Assembly: GCF_000161935.1 (NCBI RefSeq)
Contig: NZ_GG698804.1
Span: forward strand, 1 to 64,000
Source of the DNA: Limosilactobacillus coleohominis 101-4-CHN
GTDB lineage: Bacteria > Bacillota > Bacilli > Lactobacillales > Lactobacillaceae
Length of the DNA: 64,000 bases
Direction of reading: 5' to 3'
The notes under the pieces are model-generated. The model was not told the DNA's origin. It was given only the letters and a program-made list of their open reading frames with translations, and did no database searches. The stretch's first letter is position 1. Every line of letters begins with the position of its first letter. The position numbers and the translations under genes are program-made. Positions 1 through 8,015 of the stretch are shown here, one piece after another.

Positions 1-141
1 TTGTACGATTTTAATTTGTCATTGAAAATTACGCCGCTAAACACGAATGAAAATATCATCTAAAGAGCAAATAGGTCATAACTATTTTGGCACAATTTAT
101 GTTACGAAGAATTTACTTTTATTAAAATTATCACCTAATTC

Positions 142-170
142 TTCACATTACTATTTGGTACTGATAGAAT
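142..170 (+). promoter_or_regulatory. Candidate promoter of the DedA-family gene
   Basis: A -35 TTCACA (142-147) and a -10 TAGAAT (165-170) are separated by 17 bases and lie about 30 bases upstream of the start codon, with an AAGGAG ribosome binding site between. The rest of positions 1-141 is AT-rich and shows no gene. Confidence 0.5.
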
Positions 171-202
171 TTACAACTGATTAAAACATAAAGGAGAAAA
201 AA

Positions 203-859
203 ATGGGATTCCTAATTGATTTTATTTTACATATCGATGCACATATCATTCAAATTGTTAATACATTTGGTAATTGGTCTTACATATTACTCTTTCTAGT
301 AATCTTTATTGAGACGGGAGCAGTCATTTTACCTTTCCTCCCTGGTGACTCACTTTTATTTGCTGCAGCGGCACTCTCTGCAAATCCACAGTATCACTTA
401 AGCATTGAAATCTTTACTCTTGCTTTTCTAATTGCTTGTATCAGCGGTGACTCTCTCAACTTTTTCATTGGTCGTCGTCTTTCTAAAACCTTATCCAAAC
501 ACAAATGGTTTAACAAACTGATTGACCAAAAAAGTCTTCACAAAACTGAAAGATTCTTTGAACGCCATGGTGCTCCCGCTATTATTCTTGCCCGCTATAT
601 GCCAATCATTAGAACATTTGCTCCGTTCGCAGCTGCCGGATCTGGCTTCCCATATCGCCGGTTCATAAAATACAATCTTATTGCTTGTGTCTCATGGGTC
701 TTCATCTGTTGTGGTGCTGGTTACTTCTTTGGTAACCTGCCCTTCGTTCAAGAACACTTCTCACTAATCATCATTGCAATCATTGTGGTTACCTTGATTC
801 CGGCTGTCGTTGGTGCAATTAAATCTAAGCTAGCTCCGACGGAAGAAGAAATTGATTAA
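203..859 (+). CDS. DedA/VTT-domain membrane protein
   Basis: An integral membrane protein of the DedA (SNARE-associated/VTT) family, 218 residues, the usual length. Family hallmarks are visible: an acidic residue and proline-rich re-entrant segment around residues 36-54 (FIETGA, then FLPGDSLLF) and the second half-motif around 129-147 (ARYMPIIRTFAPFAAAGSG), whose arginines are conserved in DedA transporters. Hydrophobic helices fill the C-terminus. DedA proteins are linked to proton-motive-force homeostasis, and some members to lipid-carrier recycling across the membrane. The substrate here cannot be told. The ATG has an AAGGAG site 8 bases upstream. It is transcribed alone and converges on the minus-strand genes that follow. 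Confidence 0.95.
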   Translation: MGFLIDFILHIDAHIIQIVNTFGNWSYILLFLVIFIETGAVILPFLPGDSLLFAAAALSANPQYHLSIEIFTLAFLIACISGDSLNFFIGRRLSKTLSKHKWFNKLIDQKSLHKTERFFERHGAPAIILARYMPIIRTFAPFAAAGSGFPYRRFIKYNLIACVSWVFICCGAGYFFGNLPFVQEHFSLIIIAIIVVTLIPAVVGAIKSKLAPTEEEID

Positions 860-1286
860 TAGCTTAGTGATCCAAATAATAACTAATATTAAGAATAAAG
901 TTAAAGCTAACCAAAATAACAAATAATGTATAAAGTAATTCTCTGTCAAAATTAATATAATTGGATCGGCTTTCGGATCAAACACCCAATCATTGTTTTG
1001 AAAAACAATCTCATGAAAGTGTAAAAAGCTATCCTGAAAACTAGCTAGAAATAAACACGTTAAAACACTAATTAAAATTAAAGCTTGTTCAAAAAGAGGT
1101 ACCAGTCGCCACAACTGGTACCTCTTTTTTTCATAATAATAGAAAAAAAACAATAAACAACAATCCACAAACCATTGTTATCAATTCGCCAGCTTGTGTC
1201 AGGTAATGGACATCCACAAAGTGTTGAATTGCCGACGTTGACATCGGTATTTGATCAAACTCAAACTTCTTCTTTGTAAAACTCAT
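830..1286 (-). pseudogene. Frameshifted, truncated DUF1461 (TIGR01906-type) membrane protein
   Basis: Two overlapping reading frames together make part of a DUF1461 membrane protein. The upstream piece (1131-1286, 51 residues) contains STSAIQHFVDVHYL, like the H-x-x-DVK segment of the family. The downstream piece (830-1168, 112 residues) contains FHEIVFQNNDWVFDPKADPI, the family's most recognisable motif, then a final membrane helix. The frames join across an eight-A run at 1143-1150. Family members are usually near 200 residues or more, so the N-terminal region with the first helix is also missing. The remnant overlaps the 3' ends of both the DedA gene and the metallophosphoesterase gene. 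Assignment is from motif memory; decay is inferred from the broken frame. Confidence 0.65.
1091..1131. terminator. Bidirectional terminator-like perfect hairpin
   Basis: The arms AAAAAGAGGTACCAGT (1091-1106) and ACTGGTACCTCTTTTT (1114-1129) are perfectly complementary over 16 bp with a 7-base loop, with an A tract on one side and a T tract on the other. It lies between the convergent DedA and metallophosphoesterase genes and would end transcripts from both sides. It sits inside the DUF1461 remnant. Confidence 0.7.
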
Positions 1287-1911
1287 TAAGTAAATAACTA
1301 GTATTTTGCTTATTCTTTAATAATTCTACCTTTTTTTGTGCAATGTAATCAACTTCGCGCAATAAGATGGGTGTCCCAAAAGGTAAATGCTGATCGAGTA
1401 GATCTAATTCAGGAGCATCTATTCCAACATTAATGTTATTTGCACTTGGCACCATGTAATGATGAATATGCCCATGCAGATTTACAATCTGAGGAGCGAT
1501 CCCCATCATCATTGGATAATGTGTCATATACAATTGCTGATGATTATATTTAATCAGCTTCCCCACATCATGAAATTCAAACTTTGGATGACCAGCAACT
1601 TGATAATTATGACTAGCTAAAAACTTAAACAAATCACGTCGGTCATGATTGCCCTTAATTAATACTAATCGACCATTGAGTTCCCGTAAAACAGATAACA
1701 CTTGCTGATCTCCAACGCGTGGTGGTTTTGTATAGTTAACTGCAATATCACCCAAATGATAAACAATATCATCATTGGTAACTCGGGAGTTCCAATTATT
1801 AATAATGGCCTTATTCATCTCATCTACTGAATCAAATGGGCGCGGAGCAAAATTATCGATACCTAATAAGTGTTCATCGAAAAAATGCGTATCCGACACA
1901 ACATACATCAT
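1261..1911 (-). CDS. Calcineurin-like metallophosphoesterase
   Basis: A small metallophosphoesterase of about 216 residues. Metal-binding motifs are in order: SDTHF near the N-terminus, HLGDIA (GD motif), KGNHDRRD (GNHD), then MTHYP and HGHIHHY near the C-terminal third. The open frame extends to 1989, but the internal ATG at 1911 is preceded by AAGGAA and directly starts the conserved YVVSDTHF strand, so it is the likely start. The upstream extension would also run into the ackA terminator. The substrate is unknown; small proteins of this type cleave phosphodiesters or phosphomonoesters. The last residues overlap the DUF1461 remnant in another frame, so the C-terminus may have been reshaped. 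Confidence 0.9.
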   Translation of the reverse strand: MMYVVSDTHFFDEHLLGIDNFAPRPFDSVDEMNKAIINNWNSRVTNDDIVYHLGDIAVNYTKPPRVGDQQVLSVLRELNGRLVLIKGNHDRRDLFKFLASHNYQVAGHPKFEFHDVGKLIKYNHQQLYMTHYPMMMGIAPQIVNLHGHIHHYMVPSANNINVGIDAPELDLLDQHLPFGTPILLREVDYIAQKKVELLKNKQNTSYLLNEFYKEEV

Positions 1912-1952
1912 TTTAACCACATTCCTTATTTTGAAGTTAGTTTGAATAAACA

Positions 1953-1984
1953 ACAACGAGGCTGAGTTGACCTCAGCCCCGTTT
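1953..1984 (-). terminator. Terminator after ackA
   Basis: A GC-rich hairpin (AACGAGGCTGAG and CTCAGCCCCGTT, one mismatch, loop TTGAC) directly follows the ackA stop codon and is followed by a T-rich stretch on the minus strand. Confidence 0.75.
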
Positions 1985-1992
1985 ATCATTGC

Positions 1993-3192
1993 TTATTTAG
2001 CTGCTTTTCGCAACCGTTCAATATCCTTAACAATCATTAATTCTTCGTTAGTTGGGATCAGAAGAACTTTAATTTTAGCGTCATCACTCGAAATATCACG
2101 TTCAACTCCGCGAACATCATTCTTCTTTGGATCAACACCAACCCCAAAGAATGAAAGCCGATCCGCGATGGTTTGACGGAATTCCTTGTCATTTTCACCT
2201 ACACCAGCAGTAAAGACAATCGCATCCGCACCATTCAATTCTGCTAAGTATGAACCAATGTATTTGACAACTGTATTTTCGTCAATATCCAACGCTAACT
2301 GAGCTCGTTGATTTCCTTTATCTGCTACCGCTTGAACATCACGCATATCACTAGAAACCCCTGAAATTCCCAATAGCCCAGATTTATGGTTGAGAATATC
2401 AATCATCTCATCACTATCAATGTTCAGCTTATGCTCCATAAAGTTGACCAAAGATGGATCAACATCTCCAGAACGGGTTGCCATGGTAATCCCTGCTAAA
2501 GGTGAAAAGCCCATCGAAGTATCAAACGACTTTCCATTTTTAATCGCCGTGATTGAAGCACCAGCACCTAAGTGACAAGTGATTAACTTCAGTTTATCTA
2601 ATGGTTTGCCTAACATTTCTGCTGCTCGTTGGGCAACATACCGGTGACTAGTACCGTGGGCACCATAGCGACGGGCACCATACTTTTCATACCATTCATA
2701 AGGAACACTGTATAGAGCATTCATCTTTGGCATATCTGAATGGAATGAAGTATCAAATACTGCAACTGCAAAGGCATCCGGTAAAACCTTCTTAAAAGCC
2801 TTAATCCCTTCCAATTCAGCAGGGTTATGTAGTGGAGCATATTCAGATAACTCATCAATCTTCTTCATGACGTCATCATCAATCACTGCTGAATCCTTAA
2901 AGAATTCACCACCAGCCACAATGCGATGGCCAACTGCGGTAATTTCATCATATGTTTGAACAATCTTTAGAGAAATTAATTGGTCTAATAAATATTGGAC
3001 TGCTTCTCCATGATCAGCAAATTTCCGCTCATCTTCATGAACTTGACCATCACCAAACTTAATTTTGGCATGGCCTTTATCCATCCCAATTCGTTCAATC
3101 AATCCTTCTGCCACAACATTTTCGCTTGGCATATCAAAAAGCTTAAACTTAACTGTTGAGCTACCAGCGTTAACTGCAATTGTTTTTGACAT
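1993..3192 (-). CDS. ackA: Acetate kinase
   Basis: Acetate kinase makes ATP from acetyl phosphate and ADP, the last step of the acetate branch of fermentation. At 399 residues it has the standard length. The ASKHA-fold signatures are present: VNAGSSTVKFKLF at the N-terminus (phosphate 1), HRIVAGGEFF, FDTSFH, GAHGTSHRYV, HLGAGASITAI (phosphate 2), GFSPLAGITMATRSGDVDPS, and FTAGVGEN (adenosine site). The ATG follows a good GGAG site. The methyltransferase gene ends 13 bases upstream, the same ytxK-ackA pairing found in Bacillus, so they are probably cotranscribed. A terminator follows directly. Confidence 0.98.
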   Translation of the reverse strand: MSKTIAVNAGSSTVKFKLFDMPSENVVAEGLIERIGMDKGHAKIKFGDGQVHEDERKFADHGEAVQYLLDQLISLKIVQTYDEITAVGHRIVAGGEFFKDSAVIDDDVMKKIDELSEYAPLHNPAELEGIKAFKKVLPDAFAVAVFDTSFHSDMPKMNALYSVPYEWYEKYGARRYGAHGTSHRYVAQRAAEMLGKPLDKLKLITCHLGAGASITAIKNGKSFDTSMGFSPLAGITMATRSGDVDPSLVNFMEHKLNIDSDEMIDILNHKSGLLGISGVSSDMRDVQAVADKGNQRAQLALDIDENTVVKYIGSYLAELNGADAIVFTAGVGENDKEFRQTIADRLSFFGVGVDPKKNDVRGVERDISSDDAKIKVLLIPTNEELMIVKDIERLRKAAK

Positions 3193-3204
3193 CTTCTTAT
3201 CTCC

Positions 3205-4215
3205 TTATCTGTTCAAACTAGTCTTAACCCATTGATTAATTTCCGTCATAAAGCTACGAAAAGCACGTTGATCCTTAATTGACGGGAATGTTCCCAATAA
3301 AACTTGTTTAGCTTGGTATGCACCACTACCGTGATTTTGCAAAATCAAAATAGATTTTTGTGCTTCGGCGTTCCTAAACATGTCTGTTGGAAGGTTAATA
3401 AACCCTTGTAAAAATGCTACTGAATGAATCCATTTTACGAAATTCTCAGATTCCTTAGTTTTAAATAAATCACTCGGCACTACAAAGAAAGCAAACCCAC
3501 CCGGCACTAAGTAATTCATCGTATGTTCAATCAAAAGGTGATGAACATACGAATGACCAGACGCCGCTTTAGTTTGATAATTCTTCGCATTATCATCTAA
3601 CGGGTAATAACCAATTGGCAAATCAGCAACCGCCAAATCTACTTGTGGGACATCTAAATTAGAAATCGCGTCTTGATGGATTAATTGGAGCGGCAAGCCT
3701 TGCAGTTCACTGCTAACACTAGCTGCCGCGAGCATTGATTCATCATTATCAATTCCATATCCCTGAACAGGTTGTTTACTAACCTTGGCAAGATAATTCA
3801 TCACCGTCGTCAATAAATTACCGGTCCCCACAACTGGATCTAAAATTGTGGATGGTTGATCTAATCCAACAATTTGTTCGATTAAGTAGGCAATCAACAT
3901 TCCAATTGTATCAGGCGTCATCTGATAATTTGGTTGAATTGTATCCTTTTGAATAACCTTCAATAAACTAAGCTGAAGAAGCCGTCGGACCGTTTCGGAT
4001 GATTGATGAGGCAAATCTAGTTGCTTATAAATGGTTTCCAGTTCCTTAACCGTTGTTGGTTTTGGTAAACCATCTTCGACCCGAACTTTACCGCCATCAA
4101 TGATATTCTCTGCATTTTCCAAATAGGCATCTAAATACGAGCAATCTAAATCAGACTGAATTAACTCCGTAGCGTGATCAAATTGTTCAAATAACTGCTC
4201 AGGTGTCTTTTGCAT
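3205..4215 (-). CDS. YtxK-like class I SAM-dependent DNA-methylase-fold protein
   Basis: A 336-residue protein with an N-terminal helical part and a C-terminal Rossmann methyltransferase domain like N6-adenine methylases. The SAM-binding motif I appears as LDPVVGTGNLL around residue 143, followed by YGIDNDESM. The position of the catalytic NPPF/Y tetrapeptide reads ADLPIGYYP, a relaxed form typical of the YtxK family. No restriction or specificity gene is nearby, so it is not a restriction-modification enzyme by context. In Bacillus and lactobacilli this gene sits between comG and ackA, as here. Its substrate is not established. Confidence 0.88.
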   Translation of the reverse strand: MQKTPEQLFEQFDHATELIQSDLDCSYLDAYLENAENIIDGGKVRVEDGLPKPTTVKELETIYKQLDLPHQSSETVRRLLQLSLLKVIQKDTIQPNYQMTPDTIGMLIAYLIEQIVGLDQPSTILDPVVGTGNLLTTVMNYLAKVSKQPVQGYGIDNDESMLAAASVSSELQGLPLQLIHQDAISNLDVPQVDLAVADLPIGYYPLDDNAKNYQTKAASGHSYVHHLLIEHTMNYLVPGGFAFFVVPSDLFKTKESENFVKWIHSVAFLQGFINLPTDMFRNAEAQKSILILQNHGSGAYQAKQVLLGTFPSIKDQRAFRSFMTEINQWVKTSLNR

Positions 4216-4291
4216 TCCAAACCGCCGCTCCTTTCATGGATAAATTCACAATCTTAAGTTTACCTATTACCAGAAAGAAATTCAAGTTGGC

Positions 4292-4567
4292 TCAAATAAT
4301 AACTTTAATGTTCTCACCATTTTTCATCGTAACTGACCAGTTACTTTGTGAAATTTTAGTCGTCCATCCATAGTTAAACTGGCTATCATGCTCTGTCGAC
4401 AGTTTTACCATGCTCTCCGCAATTAATTGATTCGTTAGTTTCATATTAATCATCCGCTGACGCTTCAAATAATATTGGTAACCAGTCATTGTGCCACAAA
4501 GAACTCCTAAAACCACCATTGACATCAATAATGCACTACCGTTCCTGTTGAAAACTAATTTTCGCAT
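4292..4567 (-). CDS. comGG: ComGG-like competence pseudopilin protein
   Basis: The last comG gene, about 91 residues: a short basic start (MRKLVFNRNG), one hydrophobic segment (ALLMSMVVLGVLCGTMTGY) and a polar tail. This is the shape of ComGG minor pseudopilins, which are too divergent to name by sequence alone; the call rests on position. The open frame reaches 4582, but the ATG at 4567 has GGAGAAG about 6 bases upstream and fits the family better. It overlaps the end of comGF, implying translational coupling. Confidence 0.75.
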   Translation of the reverse strand: MRKLVFNRNGSALLMSMVVLGVLCGTMTGYQYYLKRQRMINMKLTNQLIAESMVKLSTEHDSQFNYGWTTKISQSNWSVTMKNGENIKVII

Positions 4568-4970
4568 TCTTCTCTTCTCCATTATCTAATTTGCAACTCA
4601 CCGTTACACTATTCGGTTCGCTTTTATAGAAAGTAAGACTATAAGGTTCATAATTCACTAAAAGCGGCATATACCCACCCTGCATTGTTTTAAGATAGAC
4701 CGCCTTCTTGCCACCAAGTAAAAAATAATTTTCCCCATTAACTATACTGTTCAATTCTAGGCAACTACTCGTCACTTTTACTAAGCGAAATTTGTAGGCA
4801 GGATCTTCGACCCGCTTCAAAAATAAATACCAGTCCGTTGTATCTTTCCATGAATGTGTGTTCAACTTACTAGCCATTGGTATCACAAACTGAATTAGAC
4901 TACTAATCATTACCAATACTAATAGACTGACGATGCATTCTAAAATGGTGAAACCGTTTCTCTTTAACAC
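4536..4970 (-). CDS. comGF: ComGF-like competence pseudopilin protein
   Basis: 144 residues with a type IV pilin-like N-terminus (KRNGFTILECIVSLLVLVMI), where the prepilin peptidase would cut after the glycine, followed by a globular part of ComGF type. The start is GTG overlapping the stop of comGE, with GGAG 9 bases upstream. ComGF is one of the minor pseudopilins needed to assemble the DNA-uptake pilus. Frame and key glycine are intact. Confidence 0.85.
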   Translation of the reverse strand: MLKRNGFTILECIVSLLVLVMISSLIQFVIPMASKLNTHSWKDTTDWYLFLKRVEDPAYKFRLVKVTSSCLELNSIVNGENYFLLGGKKAVYLKTMQGGYMPLLVNYEPYSLTFYKSEPNSVTVSCKLDNGEEKNAKISFQQER

Positions 4971-5230
4971 TTTTTTATCTCCAGAATGGTCTGTTGGTCC
5001 TTAGAGACGATAACACTGCCATTTTTTTGTCTCAATTGATAGTCTGATTGATATCCAATATTTCCTGTATACAAATATTCCTTACAAAGTCGTGCCGCTA
5101 CTAACCGCTCTTCCAACTGCCGATTTGAACACAACATCGAATGCGCAGTGATGACAAAAAAAGTTACCCCGGTAATTAAAACACCCAATGCTAATAGATG
5201 TTCACCGAGCAAAAAGCCGTTTCTTTTCAA
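4964..5230 (-). CDS. comGE: ComGE-like competence pseudopilin protein
   Basis: 88 residues, one N-terminal hydrophobic helix (GFLLGEHLLALGVLITGVTF) with a prepilin-like glycine, then a short polar domain. It starts with TTG inside the end of comGD; a GGAGGGGG stretch lies about 9 bases upstream. ComGE is poorly conserved, so identity relies on order in the operon and the pilin-type start. Confidence 0.78.
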   Translation of the reverse strand: MKRNGFLLGEHLLALGVLITGVTFFVITAHSMLCSNRQLEERLVAARLCKEYLYTGNIGYQSDYQLRQKNGSVIVSKDQQTILEIKKC

Positions 5231-5636
5231 GACGATATCCCCCTCCCGCCATTTGAATACGCATCAGTATTTCCTGTTGGTTTAACTGATCGATGAATTG
5301 CCAAGTTCCTGGTTGAATATATCCATTTGCTTTCATCGTTCGAGCTGGCGCTGATTGGACGCGTAACTCTTCTGGCACCCGAATTGTTCGTTCATGATTA
5401 TTGCAGATAAAAACGAATTCACGATTCATCGGATCATAATTAATCGTAGTTGGTTGGTGATTGACTAATGCTGTGCTTTGACTAAATTGCCATTCCTGAC
5501 GTAATTCACGCCAGAAATGATGGTGTTGCCATTGACAAATACCATTTCCTGCTGATCTTATCGTGAATAGTAGAATCATACTAACGATTCCTAACACAAT
5601 CACTATCTCTCCAAAGGTGAAACCAAACCTTTTCAA
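5202..5636 (-). CDS. comGD: ComGD competence pseudopilin
   Basis: 144 residues beginning KRFGFTFGEIVIVLGIVSMI, a class III pilin signal with cleavage expected after the glycine and the conserved glutamate five residues into the mature protein. The rest is a small globular domain. It begins with TTG overlapping the TGA of comGC (TTGA), so it is translationally coupled. It would be a minor pseudopilin of the transformation pilus. Confidence 0.87.
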   Translation of the reverse strand: MKRFGFTFGEIVIVLGIVSMILLFTIRSAGNGICQWQHHHFWRELRQEWQFSQSTALVNHQPTTINYDPMNREFVFICNNHERTIRVPEELRVQSAPARTMKANGYIQPGTWQFIDQLNQQEILMRIQMAGGGYRLEKKRLFAR

Positions 5637-5935
5637 TTCTTCATCACCTGGCCATCTTTAATTTTTAAGCGATTCTGGTTAGCAGCTTTTACTTGCGTAA
5701 TGGTCAGATAGTGCTTTTGATATAGCTGCTGAAGGTTCGTCGGTGTTTGCCCCGTTTCATTGATGTATAAATCAACCTGGGTTTGAATGACATTCACCAT
5801 TGCCCTCTGATGAATTTTCGAGGCATTTTGCCGCTGTTTCGTTAAATTTGGAATCATAATTAAAATCAGTAAACTAATAATAAATAAGACAATCGACATT
5901 TCTAAAAGCGTAAATCCTTGACGACGTTTTTTCAT
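5633..5935 (-). CDS. comGC: ComGC major competence pseudopilin
   Basis: 100 residues, the usual ComGC length. The N-terminus KKRRQGFTLLEMSIVLFII is the canonical prepilin leader, with cleavage between G and F and E5 of the mature protein present. ComGC is the main subunit of the transformation pilus that pulls DNA to the cell surface. It overlaps comGB by four bases. Unlike comGA upstream, this gene is intact. Confidence 0.95.
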   Translation of the reverse strand: MKKRRQGFTLLEMSIVLFIISLLILIMIPNLTKQRQNASKIHQRAMVNVIQTQVDLYINETGQTPTNLQQLYQKHYLTITQVKAANQNRLKIKDGQVMKN

Positions 5936-6999
5936 TGGACCACCTGCATGTTTTGATAAATTGGTAACATTACTCGTAAATAAAGCAGCACAATCACGAA
6001 TGCAATTACAAGGTAGATTAGCGGCTGTACAAATGTTAAACGACGTTCACATTTCCGCATTAGCCGGTTGAATAATTGATCAGCCAGCGCAGCGACCCGT
6101 TGACTTAACTGCTGATTTGATAATGCTTGTTTAAACAGTAATGATAGTTGCTCGGGAATAAAGTCAATTTGACTGACCAGCTGTGTAATTGATTCACCAC
6201 GGCTAGTAATTTCTTTTAATTGATCACTGAGTTGATAAAGAAGTGAATCATGACGAAATTGGTGACAAGTTTGAATAATTCCCTGGGTTGAGATTCCCTC
6301 ACCCAAGAACAGCGCTAGGTTACTACAAATATAGTAGCCATAATAATCACGCACCAATGTCCCAATTATTGGTAAATGACATTGCTGATGAACTTGTTGA
6401 AGTCGATTACTATGACAATAACGCCAATATCCAATTACCAAAATTGATATTATTCCACCTCCAAGACTTGCAAAACTTGGTGCTAAAATATTCCACACCT
6501 CATGGGAAGCTGACTGATGGAATTGATTTAATTGTGGAAATACAAATATCGTCAACATTACAATCATCCCCACCAATATGGCCAACAATACCAACGGATA
6601 TTCTAAAAGGTGACGCAATTTTTTTACCTGTTCATTTCGCATCGTTAAATAATGACAGTAATGTTCAATTGTTTTCGTCATCTGTCCATGCTGTTCCGCC
6701 AGTAAAAACAAGTAATAAGTGTCCGTTGATACTAATCCTGCAACAGCTTTTGCAAAAGAATGACCACTTGCTAATGACTGCTCGACGGGCTGTAACACAC
6801 TGGACCATTGCGGATACAAAATTAGCGAAAATTCAATTGCTTCACGCAAAGAAAATCCAGTGTTTAATAACTCCAATAACACTTCAAACCAACGCTGTTG
6901 TTGAGTGCGACTCCAACTATCCTTGCCAAAATTTCTGACGGTTTTTTTGAGTAATTTTGCCCTGGTCAAAAGCTGCCTGTAAGATTGCTTTCCATTCAT
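5932..6999 (-). CDS. comGB: ComGB pilus assembly membrane protein
   Basis: A type II secretion F-domain protein (PilC/GspF class), about 355 residues, that anchors pseudopilus assembly in the membrane and works with the ComGA motor. Two F domains are visible (about residues 30-140 and 220-330), with hydrophobic segments at PLVLLAILVGMIVMLTIFVF, at ISILVIGYW and at the C-terminus. The open frame extends to 7071, but GGGAGG lies just upstream of the GTG/ATG at 7002/6999, so the longer start would overlap comGA needlessly. Even so it overlaps comGA by about 80 bases. Confidence 0.93.
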   Translation of the reverse strand: MNGKQSYRQLLTRAKLLKKTVRNFGKDSWSRTQQQRWFEVLLELLNTGFSLREAIEFSLILYPQWSSVLQPVEQSLASGHSFAKAVAGLVSTDTYYLFLLAEQHGQMTKTIEHYCHYLTMRNEQVKKLRHLLEYPLVLLAILVGMIVMLTIFVFPQLNQFHQSASHEVWNILAPSFASLGGGIISILVIGYWRYCHSNRLQQVHQQCHLPIIGTLVRDYYGYYICSNLALFLGEGISTQGIIQTCHQFRHDSLLYQLSDQLKEITSRGESITQLVSQIDFIPEQLSLLFKQALSNQQLSQRVAALADQLFNRLMRKCERRLTFVQPLIYLVIAFVIVLLYLRVMLPIYQNMQVVQ

Positions 7000-7895
7000 C
7001 ACCAATTTTTCCTCCCTGATTCTCTTGTAATTGATCAAAAGTCTGCAAATCAAAAATAATTCCTTGATCATCCCGGCTTATTAACGGTACTAAGCGTTGG
7101 TAACATGCCCCATGCACCGCCTGTTGGACATAATATTTTTCAATTCCCAACTGCTCTAAACGGGCGATAACTCCACTAGCACTTTGGGCATGAATTGTTG
7201 CTAGCACAACATGGCCACTTAGCGCTGCTTCAATCGCCGTTTTAGTTGTTGTCGGATCTCGAATTTCACCAATAATTAAAACTTGCGGATGGTGCCGCAA
7301 TGCTAAACGCAATAATTCCGGGTATCCCATCCCTGCAACTGAATTAACTTGCAACTGAATAAAGTTCTCCTCAACAACCTCCACTGGATCTTCAATTGTC
7401 AAAACAACCGCTTGAGAATATTGCTCACGAACTAATCGATACATGGTTGTAGTCTTTCCTGACCCTATTGGCCCCGCAAAGAGGACCAATCCGGCTTGAG
7501 CAGTCATTTGCTTTAATTTTTCCCACTGTTCTGGTTTCAACATTCGATAGGATAAACTTTGCAACGGATAGATAAACCGCAATACCATTGATTCATAGCC
7601 ACGGAAGTCACCAACTGTTGATAACCGAATATTAATTATCTGGTTTCGATACTGCCAACGCCAAGCACCACTCTGGGGGTCGACGGTGTTCACTAACTGC
7701 CATATTGACTTGATATTTTAAGTAAGTCATGATTCGTTGACCATCGGCCATATTCAGGTAACCAATTAAAACAACCCGATTATTGTAGTGACCCATAATT
7801 CGATATTGCTTTCCCGCCCATAATAAATAAATATCGGTAAACGATTTTTGACAAACCGTATTAAATAACCGTTGAACATATTTCTGTGGTATCAT
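6917..7895 (-). pseudogene. comGA: ComGA competence ATPase, frameshifted
   Basis: ComGA is the cytoplasmic GspE/PilB-type ATPase that drives the transformation pilus. Here it is split into two frames. The first (7632-7895, GAGGAGG site upstream of the ATG) gives the N-terminal part to SEHRRP. The second (6917-7693) continues QSGAWRW and holds Walker A (GPIGSGKTT), Walker B region (LIIGEIRD) and the His box (ATIHAQS). The join is a five-G run on the plus strand at 7675-7679: removing one base restores one frame of about 320 residues, the normal length. All motifs are otherwise intact, so the lesion is recent, or is a sequencing error or a slippage site. Confidence 0.85.
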
Positions 7896-7949
7896 TTTTT
7901 GTTTACCTCCTCAATATTTAAAGACGGCAAAAAGGTTTCAAAAAATTAA

Positions 7950-7994
7950 AAAAGTCTGCCAAACTAATAAAAGTTTGACAGACTTTTGTGATTT
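7950..7994 (-). terminator. Terminator after yebC
   Basis: Arms AAAAGTCTGCCAAACT (7950-7965) and AGTTTGACAGACTTTT (7972-7987) pair with one mismatch, in the gap between yebC and the comG operon. A run of T lies on the plus-strand side and A/T-rich tails on both sides, so it may also work in the other direction. Confidence 0.6.
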
Positions 7995-8015
7995 TTTTGG
8001 GCTTTTTAAGTTAAA

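Noticed and set aside
3205-4215. A restriction-modification methyltransferase
   Set aside because: The domain resembles N6 methylases, but the locus is the conserved ytxK position, the catalytic tetrapeptide is relaxed and no restriction or specificity gene is present.
6288-6938. A 216-codon open frame on the plus strand, antisense to comGB
   Set aside because: It has no ribosome site or promoter, and it lies opposite a well-supported comGB gene. Its composition looks like the reverse of a membrane protein gene.
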